From: Nannocystis pusilla
GTDB lineage: Bacteria; Myxococcota_A; Polyangia; Nannocystales; Nannocystaceae
Length of the DNA: 64,000 bases
Reading direction: 5' to 3'
NCBI RefSeq assembly: GCF_026626665.1
Contig: NZ_JAPNKE010000002.1
Location: 11,428,001 to 11,492,000, forward strand
The notes beneath the pieces were generated by a model, which was given only the letters and a program-made list of their open reading frames with translations, ran no database searches and had not been told where the DNA came from. The position numbers and the translations under genes were made by a program. This document shows positions 31,555 to 40,693 of this stretch, piece by piece; the stretch's first letter is position 1; the number at the start of each line of letters is the position of its first letter.

Positions 31555-31797
31555 CTACAGCCCTTGCCGCCTGCGCTCGCGCTGGACGAAGAGATACAGG
31601 CTCTCGACTTTCTCTCGGGCCCAGGGGGTCTTGCGGAGGAACTTGAGGCTCGACGACACGCTCGGCTCGCTGGTGAAGCAGCGGATCGAGATGCGCCGGC
31701 CGAGCTCTTGCCAGCCGAAGAAGGCCACCAGGTCGTTGACCATGGCCTCGAGGGTGATGCCGTGCAGCGGATCTTGGACTTCGGGCTCGTCGTCACT
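31555..31797 (-). CDS. VF530 (DUF2132) family small protein, 5' end uncertain
   Basis: The sequence EPEVQDPLHGITLEAMVNDLV, then FFGWQELGRRISIRCFTSEP and SLKFLRKTPWAREKVESLY is an unmistakable VF530/DUF2132 protein, a compact helical fold with proposed DNA binding. The open frame begins right after the helicase stop, yet no start codon lies at the expected place. A GTG at 31796 is one base out of frame. Either a base is missing at the 5' end or translation starts at the ATG at 31743, which would remove conserved residues. It directly follows dbpA on the same strand and is likely translationally coupled to it. Confidence 0.8.
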   Translation of the reverse strand, partial: SDDEPEVQDPLHGITLEAMVNDLVAFFGWQELGRRISIRCFTSEPSVSSSLKFLRKTPWAREKVESLYLFVQRERRRQGL

Positions 31798-33214
31798 TCA
31801 GCACCCGGGCGCGAAACGACCGGCCCTTGATCTTGCCGGCGCGCAGCCCCTTCAACGCTCGTTCTGCGTGGTCGCTGCGGATCGCCACGTAGGTATGGCG
31901 GACCAGGATGTCGATCTTGCCGACGACCTCGGCCGGGAGGCCGACGTCGCCGGTGAGCGCCCCGAGCAGGTCGCCGGCGCGCAGCTTGTCCTGCCGGCCG
32001 CCTTCGATGACGAGGGTCGTCATCGGCGGCCGCGTCGGCCTGTCGTCGTCGAGGTTGGGCAACTCTCCCCAGCGAAACGGCGCCCCCTGCGCTCGCTCGA
32101 GCGCCGCGACCCGTTCGCGCTCGAACGGCGAGCAGAGCGCCAACGCCTGCCCCTTGCGCCCCGCGCGGCCGGTGCGGCCGATCCGGTGCAGATGCACGTC
32201 GGGATCGGTGGGCAGCTCCCACGAGACGACCGCCGAGAGCTCCTGGATGTCGAGGCCGCGGGCCGCGACGTCCGTCGCCACCAGCACGGCGCAGCTCTTG
32301 TTGGCGAAGCGCAGCAGCACCTCGTCACGCTCGCGCTGTTCCAGCTTGCCGTGCAGCGCCAGCACCGAGAAGCCCCGCCTGGCGAGCTGGGCGCTGACCT
32401 CCCGCACGTCGTTGCGGGTGTGGCAGAACACCAGCGCCGATTCGGGTCGGTGCTGCGACAGCAAGGCGGCGAGCGCGTCGAGCTTGCGGGCGGGCTCGAC
32501 TGCGAAGAAGGTCTGCTCGATGTCGGCGCGGCTGACGACGCTGTCGACCGTGACGGCCACGGGATCGCGCTGCAGCCGGCGGCTCAGCGCCCGGATGTCC
32601 TCGGGGTAGGTCGCCGAGAACAGCAGGGTCTGCCGCGCGCTCGGGGCCTGTTCGACGACCGCGGTGATGGACTCGAGGAAGCCCATGTCGAGCATGCGAT
32701 CGGCCTCGTCGAGCACCAGGACGCGCAGACCGGACAGCTCGAGGTTGCTGCGCGCCAGGTGATCGAGGATGCGCCCCGGGGTGCCGACGACGACGTGCGG
32801 AGCCGCCTGCAGCGCCGGCTTCTGCGTCCGCACCGGCACGCCGCCGCACAGGGTCACGACCCTCAGGTTGGCGATGAACCGCGCGAGGCGCCGGAGGACG
32901 GTGCTGACCTGATCGGCGAGCTCCCGGGTCGGACAGAGCACGAGCGCCTGCGCGCGGGCGAGGTCGACGTCGACGCGGGCCAGCAGGGCCAGGCCGAACG
33001 CCACGGTCTTGCCGCTGCCCGTGCTGGCCTGGGCGATCACGTCCTGGCCCGCGAGCAGGCTCGGCAGCGCCTGCGCCTGGACCGGTGTCATGTGCGACAG
33101 GCCGAGCACCGCGAGCGCCTGGGCGAGCGGAGGCGCCAGCGCGAGCGCGGCGAAGGTCTCCTGCGGGCCCGGCGGGGCTGGCGATGGTTCAGGGGTTGTC
33201 GTCGACTCCGTCAT
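31793..33214 (-). CDS. dbpA: DbpA-type DEAD-box RNA helicase
   Basis: The ATG at 33214 (MTESTTTPEPSP) is chosen. The full DEAD-box set is present: the Q motif with TPVQAQALPSLL, ASTGSGKT (motif I), PTRELADQV, GTPGRILDH, VLDEADRML (DEAD, II), FSATYPED (III), LVFCHTRNDV, ATDVAARGLDI (V) and HRIGRTGRAG (VI). The C-terminal about 75 residues (MTTLVIEGGRQDKLRAGDLLGAL, VGKIDILVRHTYVAI) match the DbpA RNA-binding domain that recognises 23S rRNA hairpin 92, so a role in large-subunit assembly is expected. Length (473) is normal. A VF530 gene follows immediately. Confidence 0.95.
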   Translation of the reverse strand: MTESTTTPEPSPAPPGPQETFAALALAPPLAQALAVLGLSHMTPVQAQALPSLLAGQDVIAQASTGSGKTVAFGLALLARVDVDLARAQALVLCPTRELADQVSTVLRRLARFIANLRVVTLCGGVPVRTQKPALQAAPHVVVGTPGRILDHLARSNLELSGLRVLVLDEADRMLDMGFLESITAVVEQAPSARQTLLFSATYPEDIRALSRRLQRDPVAVTVDSVVSRADIEQTFFAVEPARKLDALAALLSQHRPESALVFCHTRNDVREVSAQLARRGFSVLALHGKLEQRERDEVLLRFANKSCAVLVATDVAARGLDIQELSAVVSWELPTDPDVHLHRIGRTGRAGRKGQALALCSPFERERVAALERAQGAPFRWGELPNLDDDRPTRPPMTTLVIEGGRQDKLRAGDLLGALTGDVGLPAEVVGKIDILVRHTYVAIRSDHAERALKGLRAGKIKGRSFRARVLK

Positions 33215-33415
33215 GCCGGCCGTGGCGCCACATTCAGAGCGGACCCCGCTCCGCGGAGCCGGCGCGCACCCTAGCCGAGGGGGCACGCCCCCGCAAGCCC
33301 GAACGGACCGATCGCTGCAACCGAGGGACCACCCCGGCGCAATGGAACATCCTCGTCTCGCCGCAGCGGATGGGGCGTGTCGTGCTGCGCGCGTCGACGG
33401 CCGAGCGCTCGAAGG

Positions 33416-33447
33416 TGTCTGAAAGGGCATGTCGTTTTGGACATGCT
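33416..33447 (+). repeat. Interspersed palindromic motif, copies E1 and E2 (overlapping)
   Basis: TGTCTGAAAGGGCATGTC at 33416-33433 overlaps TGTCGTTTTGGACATGCT at 33430-33447. The inner CTGAAAGG is shared with copy G at 36.9 kb. It is located in the roughly 240 bp upstream of dbpA. Confidence 0.55.
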
Positions 33448-33454
33448 CGAATGT

Positions 33455-34024
33455 TCAACCTCCGCCCGGGCAGCGCGCGCGATAGTCACGGACCAGCACG
33501 GCGAGGCCGTCGGCCTCGGGTTCGGCCTGCAGGCGCGCGAGGACGAGGCCCGCGCGCTCGGCCGGCGCGGCGGCCCGCACCTCGGCGGCGAACGTGAAGG
33601 GCGCCGCGTCGCACGCGAGCTCGTCGCACACCTCGATCTCGGCGACGATCGCCCGCGCCTCGGCGGCCAGCGCTGCCACGAGCTGGCGATCGCACGGCAC
33701 GTCGGGGGCGGGGAAGCGGTGCAGCCCGTCGACGACGTGCATCCACTGGTGCGCCAGGCGGGCGGTGGCGGCGGCGTCGGCGAGCGAGTCCGCCAGCACG
33801 ACGACGCCGTCGGGGCGCGACGTGCCGCGCGCGTGGCCGCCGAAGCAGATCGTCGGGCTCGCGCCGGCGATCGCAGGTCCGACGCGCGAGCCGCGGACCG
33901 CGGCGACCAGCGAGCGTGCGCGCTCGGCGTGGGCGACGGTACCCGCCGGACAGGGCCGCGGCGCAGGCTCGCACGCGAGACCGGCCACGAGCAGCAGGGC
34001 GGCGAGGGGGCGGCTGCCGATCAC
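33455..34024 (-). CDS. Hypothetical lipoprotein, 189 residues
   Basis: The GTG at 34024 gives a short signal peptide with AGLAC as lipobox, then a Pro/Cys-rich start. The mature part is Ala-rich and helical with several Cys (CFGGHARG, CDRQL, CDELACD, ending RARCPGGG) and LAHQWMHVVDGLHRF, in which HxxxH might bind metal. No family is recognised. It is divergent from the MYXO-CTERM-like gene with only 35 bp between starts, so promoters must overlap or lie within coding sequence. Confidence 0.7.
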   Translation of the reverse strand: MIGSRPLAALLLVAGLACEPAPRPCPAGTVAHAERARSLVAAVRGSRVGPAIAGASPTICFGGHARGTSRPDGVVVLADSLADAAATARLAHQWMHVVDGLHRFPAPDVPCDRQLVAALAAEARAIVAEIEVCDELACDAAPFTFAAEVRAAAPAERAGLVLARLQAEPEADGLAVLVRDYRARCPGGG

Positions 34025-34059
34025 GAGCGACGGATGATACCGTGGCGGCGAGGAAAAAC

Positions 34060-34839
34060 GTGAGACTGTACCTCCCTGTGCGCATCGTTTGGCCCCTCGC
34101 GGCCGCATTCGCGCTGCTCGCCGGCTCCGCGCGCGCCGATGTCATTCGCCGGCCGCCCGACGACTGCCCGCCCGGCAGCGAGGGGGGCACCGGCCATTGC
34201 GGTGCGGAGTGCTACGCGCTGGTCTGCACGAGCGACGACGAGTGCCCCGACGGCACGACCTGCCAGGCGACGAAGGCGTGCATTCGCGTCCTCGATTGCT
34301 TTCCCGAGCCACAACACGTCCACGGCGGCGCGTGCTCGCCCGGGGATACCTGCCGCGGCGACGGCGAGACCTGCCAGGCCATCGACCTGTGCCTCCCGGC
34401 CGGTGAGACGTCGTCCGGTGGGAGCGAGACCGGCAGCAGCACGAGCAGCGGCACGAGCAGCACGGGCAGCGGCACGAGCAGCGCGAGCACGAGCAGCACG
34501 GGCAGCGGCACGAGCAGCACGAGCACGAGCACGAGCAACACGAGCGGCACGAACGGCGGCACGAGCAGCGAGAGCACCAGCACCACGACCGCTGGCACGA
34601 GCAACGGCAGCACCACGGCGACCCCGACGACCGGCGGCCAGCCGGGGACCACGAGCGGCGCCACGAGCAGCTTGACGGGCGGCGGCGCGGGCAGCGACAC
34701 GGCCGGCGGAGGCGGCGGCGACAAGGGCGGCTGCGCCGGCTGCCGCCTCGCGGACGGGCCGCACGGGGTCTTCGCCCTGCTCGTGATCGTCGGGGCGCGC
34801 CGGCGGAGGTCGCGTCGACATGTCCCGAGAGCCATGTGA
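34060..34839 (+). CDS. Secreted Cys-rich protein with Ser/Thr/Gly linker and MYXO-CTERM-like tail
   Basis: The GTG at 34060 has AGGA upstream. The signal peptide LYLPVRIVWPLAAAFALLAGSARA is cleaved at an AxA site. Residues about 30-115 contain ten or more Cys in CxxxxxC and DGxTC patterns (CTSDDECPDGTTCQATKACI), typical of small disulphide domains in myxobacterial surface proteins. A roughly 90-residue Ser/Thr/Gly stretch follows, encoded by degenerate AGCACGAGC repeats. The C-terminus GGCAGCRLAD, hydrophobic VFALLVIVGA, then RRRRSRR has the Cys-hydrophobic-Arg layout of MYXO-CTERM sorting signals. Surface exposure is likely; the function is unknown. Confidence 0.85.
   Translation: MRLYLPVRIVWPLAAAFALLAGSARADVIRRPPDDCPPGSEGGTGHCGAECYALVCTSDDECPDGTTCQATKACIRVLDCFPEPQHVHGGACSPGDTCRGDGETCQAIDLCLPAGETSSGGSETGSSTSSGTSSTGSGTSSASTSSTGSGTSSTSTSTSNTSGTNGGTSSESTSTTTAGTSNGSTTATPTTGGQPGTTSGATSSLTGGGAGSDTAGGGGGDKGGCAGCRLADGPHGVFALLVIVGARRRRSRRHVPRAM
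34430..34620 (+). repeat. Low-complexity AGC/ACG repeat tract
   Basis: Imperfect iterations of GGCACGAGCAGC and shorter units encode the Ser/Thr/Gly linker of the MYXO-CTERM-like protein. It is likely length-variable. Confidence 0.8.
34817..34834 (-). repeat. Interspersed palindromic motif, copy F
   Basis: Minus strand TGGCTCTCGGGACATGTC, lying at the very end of the MYXO-CTERM-like gene. It matches copy D at 16 of 18 positions across ATGTCCCG-N-GAG-N-CATGT. Confidence 0.5.
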
Positions 34840-35148
34840 ATCCGCGAGCGCCAGGCCGCGAGGGCTGCGCATCCCGATCCGCGCCGCCTCGGCTGTGAGG
34901 GCACGAGCTCGAGGGCGGCGGCGAATCGAATGACGGCAGTCCGCCGCGGGCGGCGACGAATGACACGAGCGCGCGGCCGTCGTGGCGATCGCGCGGCGCC
35001 GGAGCGCGCTCATTCGGCGAGGTCGAGTGATTTCAGGCGCAGCGACTGCCTTTGCGCCTTCTTCTCGGTGCGGTCGTAATCGTGAGCCCCCTGATACGGT
35101 GACTCCGACGTGGAGGCGGACGACGCGGCTTCGCGGCGACGCGACGCC
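34840..35148. other. Convergent intergenic, nothing identified
   Basis: About 310 bp between two convergent surface-protein genes. No coding frame, hairpin-plus-T terminator or further repeat copy was recognised. Confidence 0.4.
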
Positions 35149-36492
35149 TCACGGGCAGTCGAGGTCGACCTGCGCGCTCCCTGACGAGAGCAACCCGGCG
35201 CAGGCGGCCCCGCACAGCCGGACGCGTGAATTGTCGCCGCTCGTGTACACCCAGCCGTCGCCGGTCGAACAATTCAGGTTCGGCGAATACGCGTAGTTCA
35301 TGCCGGCGACCGTCACGCGGGTCGCGGTCGGGTCGGCCGGGGTGTCGCCGAGGCTGAGCTCGCAGCCGAGGGTCACGCGGACCGCCTCGTCGAGGTACGC
35401 GCCGAGCTCGCTCTCGTTCGAGGCGTCGTAGAACTTGGCCGCGCCGGCCCGCGGGCGCCCGCCCGCCTCGGCGAGCGCGTTGAACTCGACCACCGGATTG
35501 ACGTTGTCCGGGTTGCCGTCCTTTATGACCTGGCTGTACGAGTCGGGGAGGGCGACGCCGACGACGGCCGTCGGGATCTGGTCGTTCGACCAGGCGGCGC
35601 CGACGATCCCGTGCACGCTCGTGTCGAGGACCTCGAACAGCCCGTCGGCGTTCGGCGCGCTGTCGGAACAATTCGGCGGGCCGTCGCCGATGAGCACCAT
35701 CGCCCGCGCTTCGTTCGCCGGCGCCGAATCGAGGGAGGAGAGCGCCCCGTCGAGGCCTCTGGCCATCGGCGTCGCGCCCTTGAGCATCGCGTCGGCCGCC
35801 GGCAGCGCGGCGCCGATCGCCGCCGCGTTACCCAGCGCCGGGGCGACCTCGGGGCTGGTGTTGGTCACGCACGCCCCCGCGCTGTAGTCGGTCGTCGCGG
35901 CGCTCGACGGGAACATCATCAGGCCGAGCTTGTGCTGCGCCTGATACTTGCCGATCACCGCGGTCAAGGTCTTGTGAAGGCTGCTCCACTTGCTGATCGC
36001 GGGGGTCCCGGGGTTGCCGTCGTGATCCCAGGTGCCGACGGAGAACGAGCCGCTGCGGTCGAGCACGAAGATCAGGTTGGTCTTCGGCGCGTCCAACTGG
36101 AGGTTCTTGCAATTGCCCGGCTCGCCGGTGGTCATCGGCGGATCGCCGGTCGGGTCGCTGTCCGACGTCGGCCCCGGGCCGCCGGTGACGGTCGGATCGC
36201 TCGTCGGACCGCTGGTCGGATCGCCGGTCGGCCCCGCGCTCGTGTCGCTGGTCGAGCCGTCGGTCGGATCGCCGCCCGGACCGCCGCTCGGGTCGCCCTC
36301 GGACCCGCCGCCGGGGTCCATGCACAAATTGTTCGTCTGGCAGACGAGCCCGTTGAAGCACTGCCCCTGAATGCACGCCCCGCTGATGAACCCCGGATCG
36401 ATGCCCACGGAGTCCAGCGGATCGCCGTCATTGTTGCAAGCGAGGGAGAGTAGCGAGATGGATGAGAGGAGACGAATCGACACACTCGGCAT
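35149..36492 (-). CDS. VWA-domain lipoprotein
   Basis: The ATG at 36492 gives a signal peptide with lipobox LSLAC. A short Cys motif region (CIQGQCFNGLVCQTNNLC) is followed by a tandem Gly-Asp-Pro-Thr/Ser linker (about residues 65-125). A von Willebrand A domain then follows: LIFVLDRSGSF is the MIDAS DxSxS, with a later Thr (GATPMARG) and Asp (VLIGDGPPN). The domain ends LGCELSLGDTPADP and the C-terminus has paired Cys. It should be surface-anchored and bind a partner through a divalent metal. Comparable VWA lipoproteins are numerous in Nannocystis-type genomes. The frame is intact at 447 residues. Confidence 0.9.
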   Translation of the reverse strand: MPSVSIRLLSSISLLSLACNNDGDPLDSVGIDPGFISGACIQGQCFNGLVCQTNNLCMDPGGGSEGDPSGGPGGDPTDGSTSDTSAGPTGDPTSGPTSDPTVTGGPGPTSDSDPTGDPPMTTGEPGNCKNLQLDAPKTNLIFVLDRSGSFSVGTWDHDGNPGTPAISKWSSLHKTLTAVIGKYQAQHKLGLMMFPSSAATTDYSAGACVTNTSPEVAPALGNAAAIGAALPAADAMLKGATPMARGLDGALSSLDSAPANEARAMVLIGDGPPNCSDSAPNADGLFEVLDTSVHGIVGAAWSNDQIPTAVVGVALPDSYSQVIKDGNPDNVNPVVEFNALAEAGGRPRAGAAKFYDASNESELGAYLDEAVRVTLGCELSLGDTPADPTATRVTVAGMNYAYSPNLNCSTGDGWVYTSGDNSRVRLCGAACAGLLSSGSAQVDLDCP

Positions 36493-37401
36493 GGCTCGGA
36501 GGATCGCGGCCGGCGCAGGCTGATAGGACAATGTGTGGACGCGGCGGCCGGTCGGCCGGGTTCGCCGCCGCGCGGGTTCGGTCAATCGTCTACGTGTATC
36601 ACAGGCACGGGCCGCTTGCGCCGCGACTTCCCGGGCGGGGGCGGAGGCGGCACCGACGGCGGTGGATCGGCGCGCCGTCGGGGGCCCGGCGGCACTGTGG
36701 CGAACACGTAGCCGAGTTCCGCGATGCGCATCGCCCGGGTCCCGGGTCGTCCGCCGCGGCTGGCCCTGGAGGCGTCGGGCGGGATCGTGCGACGCAGGAC
36801 GTGCGCGAGGGAGCGCCCACGCGACCATGGCGCCCCGGTCCGCCGGCACCGGGCGCACCTCCTGCGACATCGATGCGGAGGCTCCGGGCCGGCTCGGGAT
36901 GGCTCGCGGATCTCGGCCGGGCGGAGCCTGCCGCGGACAATGGACATGACCTTTCAGACACGTACGAATCGGCGGAGCAATGGAGCATGGGCCGCGAGAT
37001 CAGGATCGAGAATGCAATGAAACTCCATACTCCCGGCGCTCGTGCGGAGCCTGCGAAGACGGCGGAGTGGCCGCACGCGATCGAGCGCCGGCGAGCCGCT
37101 CGCGTCGGGATCGCCGCGGCAGACGTTGGCGGGGGCGAGCTTCGCGGGAGCTACCCTCGCCGTCATCCGGCAGATCACGGGCCGGACTCCGCGTGTTCAC
37201 AGGAGTACCAGTCGCACGGACAGCCGACGATCGCGTTCGGACCGCGCAGGAGGAGGCCCGCGTCCGTCGTATCGGCACGGCATCCATGCGGCCGAGGTGC
37301 CTCGTCATGTTTGACGCCCTGAAGCCCGTGTGCGAGGATGCCCTCGCAATGTCCACGAATGTCCAGCTGCGCGTAGTTCGCCGCGTCTCGAGTGGTGCGT
37401 G
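36493..37401. other. Long divergent intergenic region, about 900 bp
   Basis: No reliable gene. A 49-codon minus-strand frame (36582-36728, starting MRIAELGYVFATV with a Pro run) is the best small candidate but has no homologue I recognise. A plus-strand segment near 37110-37160 reads TLAGASFAGATLAVI, like two or three pentapeptide repeats, without a start. One clear copy (36943-36960) and one truncated copy (about 37298-37313) of the interspersed motif lie here. Confidence 0.4.
36943..36960 (-). repeat. Interspersed palindromic motif, copy G
   Basis: Minus strand TGTCTGAAAGGTCATGTC, one base different from copy E1. It lies in the middle of the long divergent region upstream of the VWA lipoprotein and the solute-binding gene. 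Confidence 0.6.
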
Positions 37402-38936
37402 ATGGAGGCGGCGATTCGCATCGGCCTCGCCCTCGCGCTCACGGCTCTCGTGATCGCGCTGTTCAGGCTCGGCCGCCGCAAACCGGCCTCGCGCGGGGCC
37501 GAGACGGGCCCCGGGGATGGGGCTCCATCGTCGGCAATGCGCTGTTCCTCGGCGCCTTGTGGGCCATGGTCGGCGTCATCGCGGCGTTCATGGCACTGGG
37601 CGGCAACCTGGTCGACGCCGTCCCACAGGCCGCCGAATTCGCCGAGGTCCGGGACGAGCTCGGCGACGCACCGCTCGAGTGCGGCCCTCCTGGCCCGCTC
37701 GGGCAGCCGAACCTCGTCGAGGTCGTCCACAGCTTCGATCAAGGGCCCTGGCTCTCGCAAGCGGCCGACGCCTTCATGAAGCAGTGCCCGAACGTCCAGC
37801 TGCGGCTGACCGCGGGCGACGATTTCGAGGTCGCCAACGCCATTCTCCGCGGCGAGCTGCGACCGACGCTGTGGGCGCCGGCCGAGGAGCTCTCGCTGCG
37901 CTACCTGGAGATCCGCTGGCGAGAGCAGTCCCACGAATTGCTGTTCCGGATCGACGAGCGGCGCCCCCTCGTCCGCTCGCCGCTCGTCGCCCTGCTCCAC
38001 GAGGCGCAGTTCCGGACGCTGCGGGCGATCCGCGAGGCCGACCGCGAAGGGCTGGGGTTCTGGGCCGATGCGCTCTGTCCCACGATTCCTCGCGCGCCCG
38101 CGCTCGACAGCGTGCTGCAGGAGGACATGCTCCCGGGTACCTGGCTCGATTGGTTCGTCCAGCGCAACCCGCCGCCGCCGCCGCCCGACCCGCGGCTCGC
38201 GGCGAAGAAGCGGCGCTCTGCCGCTGGGGCCCCGCCGACGCCCGCCGCTCCGCTGCTCCCGACGCCCGACGAGCTGCGCTCCTGGGGCCGCGTCAAGCTG
38301 GGGTTCCCCGCGCCGACGTCCTCCGCCGGCGGCCTCTCGACGCTCCTGCTGATGGCCCGGCAGCACCTCCTCGGCGACGCCGCCGGCGACATCACGCCCG
38401 CGCTCGAGCGCGAGGCGGAGCTCCTGCAGCGGTGGCTGCGGCGCTGCAACGCGGGGCGTGACGAATGGTTCGCCTCCGCGTTGCTGCTGACCGACCACGT
38501 CTTCGACCTCGGCCCGAAGAGCTACGACGGCGTCATCACTTACGAGAGCCTCGTCTTCCCGATCCTCGCGCGGCTCCAATCCGACGAGCTCGGAGAAGTC
38601 CGGGTGTATTACCCGTCGACGACCCTCGTCGCCGATCACCCCGCGGTGCTGATGTGGCCCGACGACGAGGCGCGCGCGCATGAGCTCGACGCGGCGCGGC
38701 GCTGGCTGCAATACCTGGGGCGCGAAGAGGTGCAGCGGAGCGCCATCTCGTATGGCCTGCGCCCGGGGCAGCTCGACCGGCCGCTCGGCGCTTTCGACCT
38801 CGAGAAGAACCCCTTCCTCGACATGCGACGCTTCGGCATCCAGCTCGAGCCGACTTTCAAAGAGCCGCCGCGGCCGGACGGGGCGGTGCTGCTCCGGCTG
38901 CTCGAGCTGTGGCGAGACGCGACCGGCCGGAGTTGA
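37402..38936 (+). CDS. Membrane-anchored extracellular solute-binding protein-like, frameshifted
   Basis: The ATG at 37402 opens MEAAIRIGLALALTALVIALF, a first hydrophobic segment. The frame changes near 37510 at a G-run (deletion sign) and continues with GSIVGNALFLGALWAMVGVIAAFMAL, a second one. The about 440 residues that follow are a periplasmic-binding-protein fold: VVHSFDQGPWLSQAADAFMKQCPNVQLRLTAG, with TLWAPAEELSLRYL and VYYPSTTLVADHPAVLMW. This resembles the substrate-binding half of YfbK/VWA-type or molybdate-like proteins tethered to the membrane, with no permease nearby. It ends six bases before the convergent SPFH gene. Ligand unknown. Confidence 0.8.
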
Positions 38937-38942
38937 GCGAGC

Positions 38943-39943
38943 TCAAGGCGCCGCGGACGACGCCGGGGCCGTCGATTCGGAGGCCGGCGACGCGGCGGCC
39001 GACTTCGCGGCGGTCGACGGTGAGACCGTCGTCGATTCACCACCGACGTTGAACAACAGCGAGGAGTTCGAGCCGGCTCCTCCGCCGAGGACGACCACCT
39101 TGAGTTGGTCGACTTGGCGAGCTCCGCCGTCGCTTCGAGGTCGCGCCAGCGCAGCACGTCGGGCGAGAGCTCGCCGATGATCGTGTTGTAGTCGCGGATG
39201 CCGCTCGCCTCGGTGCGCTTGCGCTGGGCCTCCGCCTCCTCGCGCTCGAGCCGGTGGCGATACTCGAGCGTGAGCTGCTCCTGGCGGTACCGCTCGGCGA
39301 TCGCGGCGAGGACCGCATCGGGCAATTCGAGGTCGACCAGCTCGAGCTCCTGGATCTGCGCGTACGGCTTCTTCTCGTCGCCGTCGCCGAGCTCCTTGCG
39401 GCTGAGCGCGGAGATCCGCCGCAACTCGAGCATCAGGTCGTTGGCGCTCGAGTAGATCTTGTGCGCCGACCGGTCCCCGAAGGTCCGCCGGACGTGGGCC
39501 TGGATGTCGGGCTTTATCACCCGCTCGAAGTAATCGGGGCCGATGTCGCGGTGGAGATGCCCGAGCATGTCGCTGTACGGCCGGAACTTCACCGAGACGG
39601 AGACCTGCAGGTTGAGCCCCTCGTCGCTGAGGACGTCGAAATTCAACGTCTTCTGCTGCAGGCGCACCTCGTACAGCGTCATGTGGTCCCACGGCGGGAT
39701 GATGTGCAGCCCTTCGCCCCACACCCTGTCGGTCACGGTGCCGCCGGCGAAATAGCGGTACATCACCCCCTGGCTGCCGGTCGGGACGGTGATGAACATC
39801 CGCGGCCACAGGAAGCCGAGCAGCAGCAGCGCCACGACCAGCGCGGTGTAGGTGAGGTATTCGACCTGGCCGAGCGTCTTCTCGCTCCACTCGCGGAGCG
39901 GCGAGCGGTCGTCGGCCTCCCTCTTCTCCCGGGTGCTCGCCAT
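38943..39943 (-). CDS. SPFH/prohibitin-family membrane protein, frameshifted near the C-terminus
   Basis: The ATG at 39943 leads into one membrane segment (LTYTALVVALLLLGFLWP) and an SPFH domain: MFITVPTGSQGVMYRYFAGG, TLYEVRLQQKTLNFDVLS, NLQVSVSVKFRPYSDML and the coiled-coil ERYRQEQLTLEYRHRLEREEAEAQRK. The frame changes near 39113 (deletion sign). Read through, the end is VVVLGGGAGSNSSLLFNVGG plus an Ala/Ser-rich tail to 38943. Such proteins form large membrane rings or microdomains. It is last of three minus-strand genes (DUF697, small membrane protein, SPFH) separated by 6-15 bp, clearly an operon, which suggests a shared membrane-homeostasis role. Confidence 0.88.
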
Positions 39944-39949
39944 GAGACC

Positions 39950-40138
39950 TCAGCCTGCTCGCCGTTTGGCCTTGCGCGGACCCGAGAGCAGGGCGGCGAT
40001 GAATCCGCCGATCGGCGTCAGCACGATCGACAGCAGCACCGTCAGCCAGAAGCCGAGGCGCCGCGTCGTGCCGAGCAGCCCGAGCGCCAACAGGGTCACT
40101 ACCGGCAGCGCGTAGACGAAGAGCAGGGTCAATTCCAT
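39950..40138 (-). CDS. Small two-helix membrane protein, 62 residues
   Basis: Two hydrophobic helices (LLFVYALPVVTLLALGLLG and FWLTVLLSIVLTPIGGFIAALL) are joined by a short basic turn, with a Lys/Arg tail. The length and pattern are those of small membrane proteins encoded next to SPFH genes. The start lies 15 bp after the DUF697 stop and the stop is six bases before the SPFH start. Role unknown; a subunit of the same membrane complex is inference. Confidence 0.85.
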   Translation of the reverse strand: MELTLLFVYALPVVTLLALGLLGTTRRLGFWLTVLLSIVLTPIGGFIAALLSGPRKAKRRAG

Positions 40139-40153
40139 CGACCGCGCCTCCGG

Positions 40154-40693
40154 TTACGCCGGCCCCTGGGGCGACACGTTCGGCGCGCCGGGTCGATTCC
40201 GCAGCTCGGCGACCTTCTCCTTCGCGCCCTCGAACTCGCGCCGGAAGTGGTCGCGCATCCGGTGCGGATCGAAGTCGAGGAAGGTGCCCCCGGATTCGAA
40301 GTGCATGACGAAGACGCGGCCAATGGCGTGAGTGAAGGCGCCGGACGCGACCGGCACGCTGACGATCCCGAGCGCCGTCCCGACCACCGGAATCAGCTTG
40401 GCCAGGCTCATCCCCAGCGCCGCGCCCACACCGACGCCGCCGATCCCGACGAGCAGCGAACCGACGAGCTTCTTGGCGAGGTCCTCGCGGAACGCGATGC
40501 CGTAGAGGGCGGACAGCTCCTTGAGCTGCTTGACCTGCACCGCGCTGACGGCGAGCACGTCGGCGATCGGGATCGGCACGACCCCGGCGCCGAGCGCCCA
40601 CAGGACGTTACGATGAATGATCGCGTCGGCCTGCATCAGCCGCGTCTCGGGATCATGGGCCACTTCTTTCACTTGTGTCGTCTCGCTCACCAT
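40154..40693 (-). CDS. YcjF/DUF697-type membrane-associated protein
   Basis: The ATG at 40693 has GAGG about nine bases upstream. The 179-residue product contains ADAIIHRNVLWALGAGVVPIPIADVLAVSAVQVKQLKELSALYG followed by a Gly-rich hydrophobic hairpin (KLVGSLLVGIGGVGVGAALGMSL, LIPVVGTALGIVSVPVASG) and TGAIGRVF-like THAIGRVFVMHFESGG. This is the DUF697/YcjF arrangement associated with stress and membrane GTPases. It is the first gene of the operon with the small membrane and SPFH genes and divergent from mbtH. Confidence 0.85.
   Translation of the reverse strand: MVSETTQVKEVAHDPETRLMQADAIIHRNVLWALGAGVVPIPIADVLAVSAVQVKQLKELSALYGIAFREDLAKKLVGSLLVGIGGVGVGAALGMSLAKLIPVVGTALGIVSVPVASGAFTHAIGRVFVMHFESGGTFLDFDPHRMRDHFRREFEGAKEKVAELRNRPGAPNVSPQGPA

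Noticed and set aside
34430..34620. Possible CRISPR-like array
   Set aside because: The repeats are short, degenerate and in frame, and encode a Ser/Thr/Gly linker inside a secreted protein; there are no spacers of constant length.
36582..36947. Minus-strand frame ending in a Pro-rich tail in the long intergenic region
   Set aside because: Only the last 49 codons look protein-like, with no ribosome site; mentioned under the gap entry but not called.
37105..37165. Pentapeptide-repeat protein
   Set aside because: Only two or three A(S/T)(F/L)-type pentapeptides without a start codon or extended array; likely chance or a relic.
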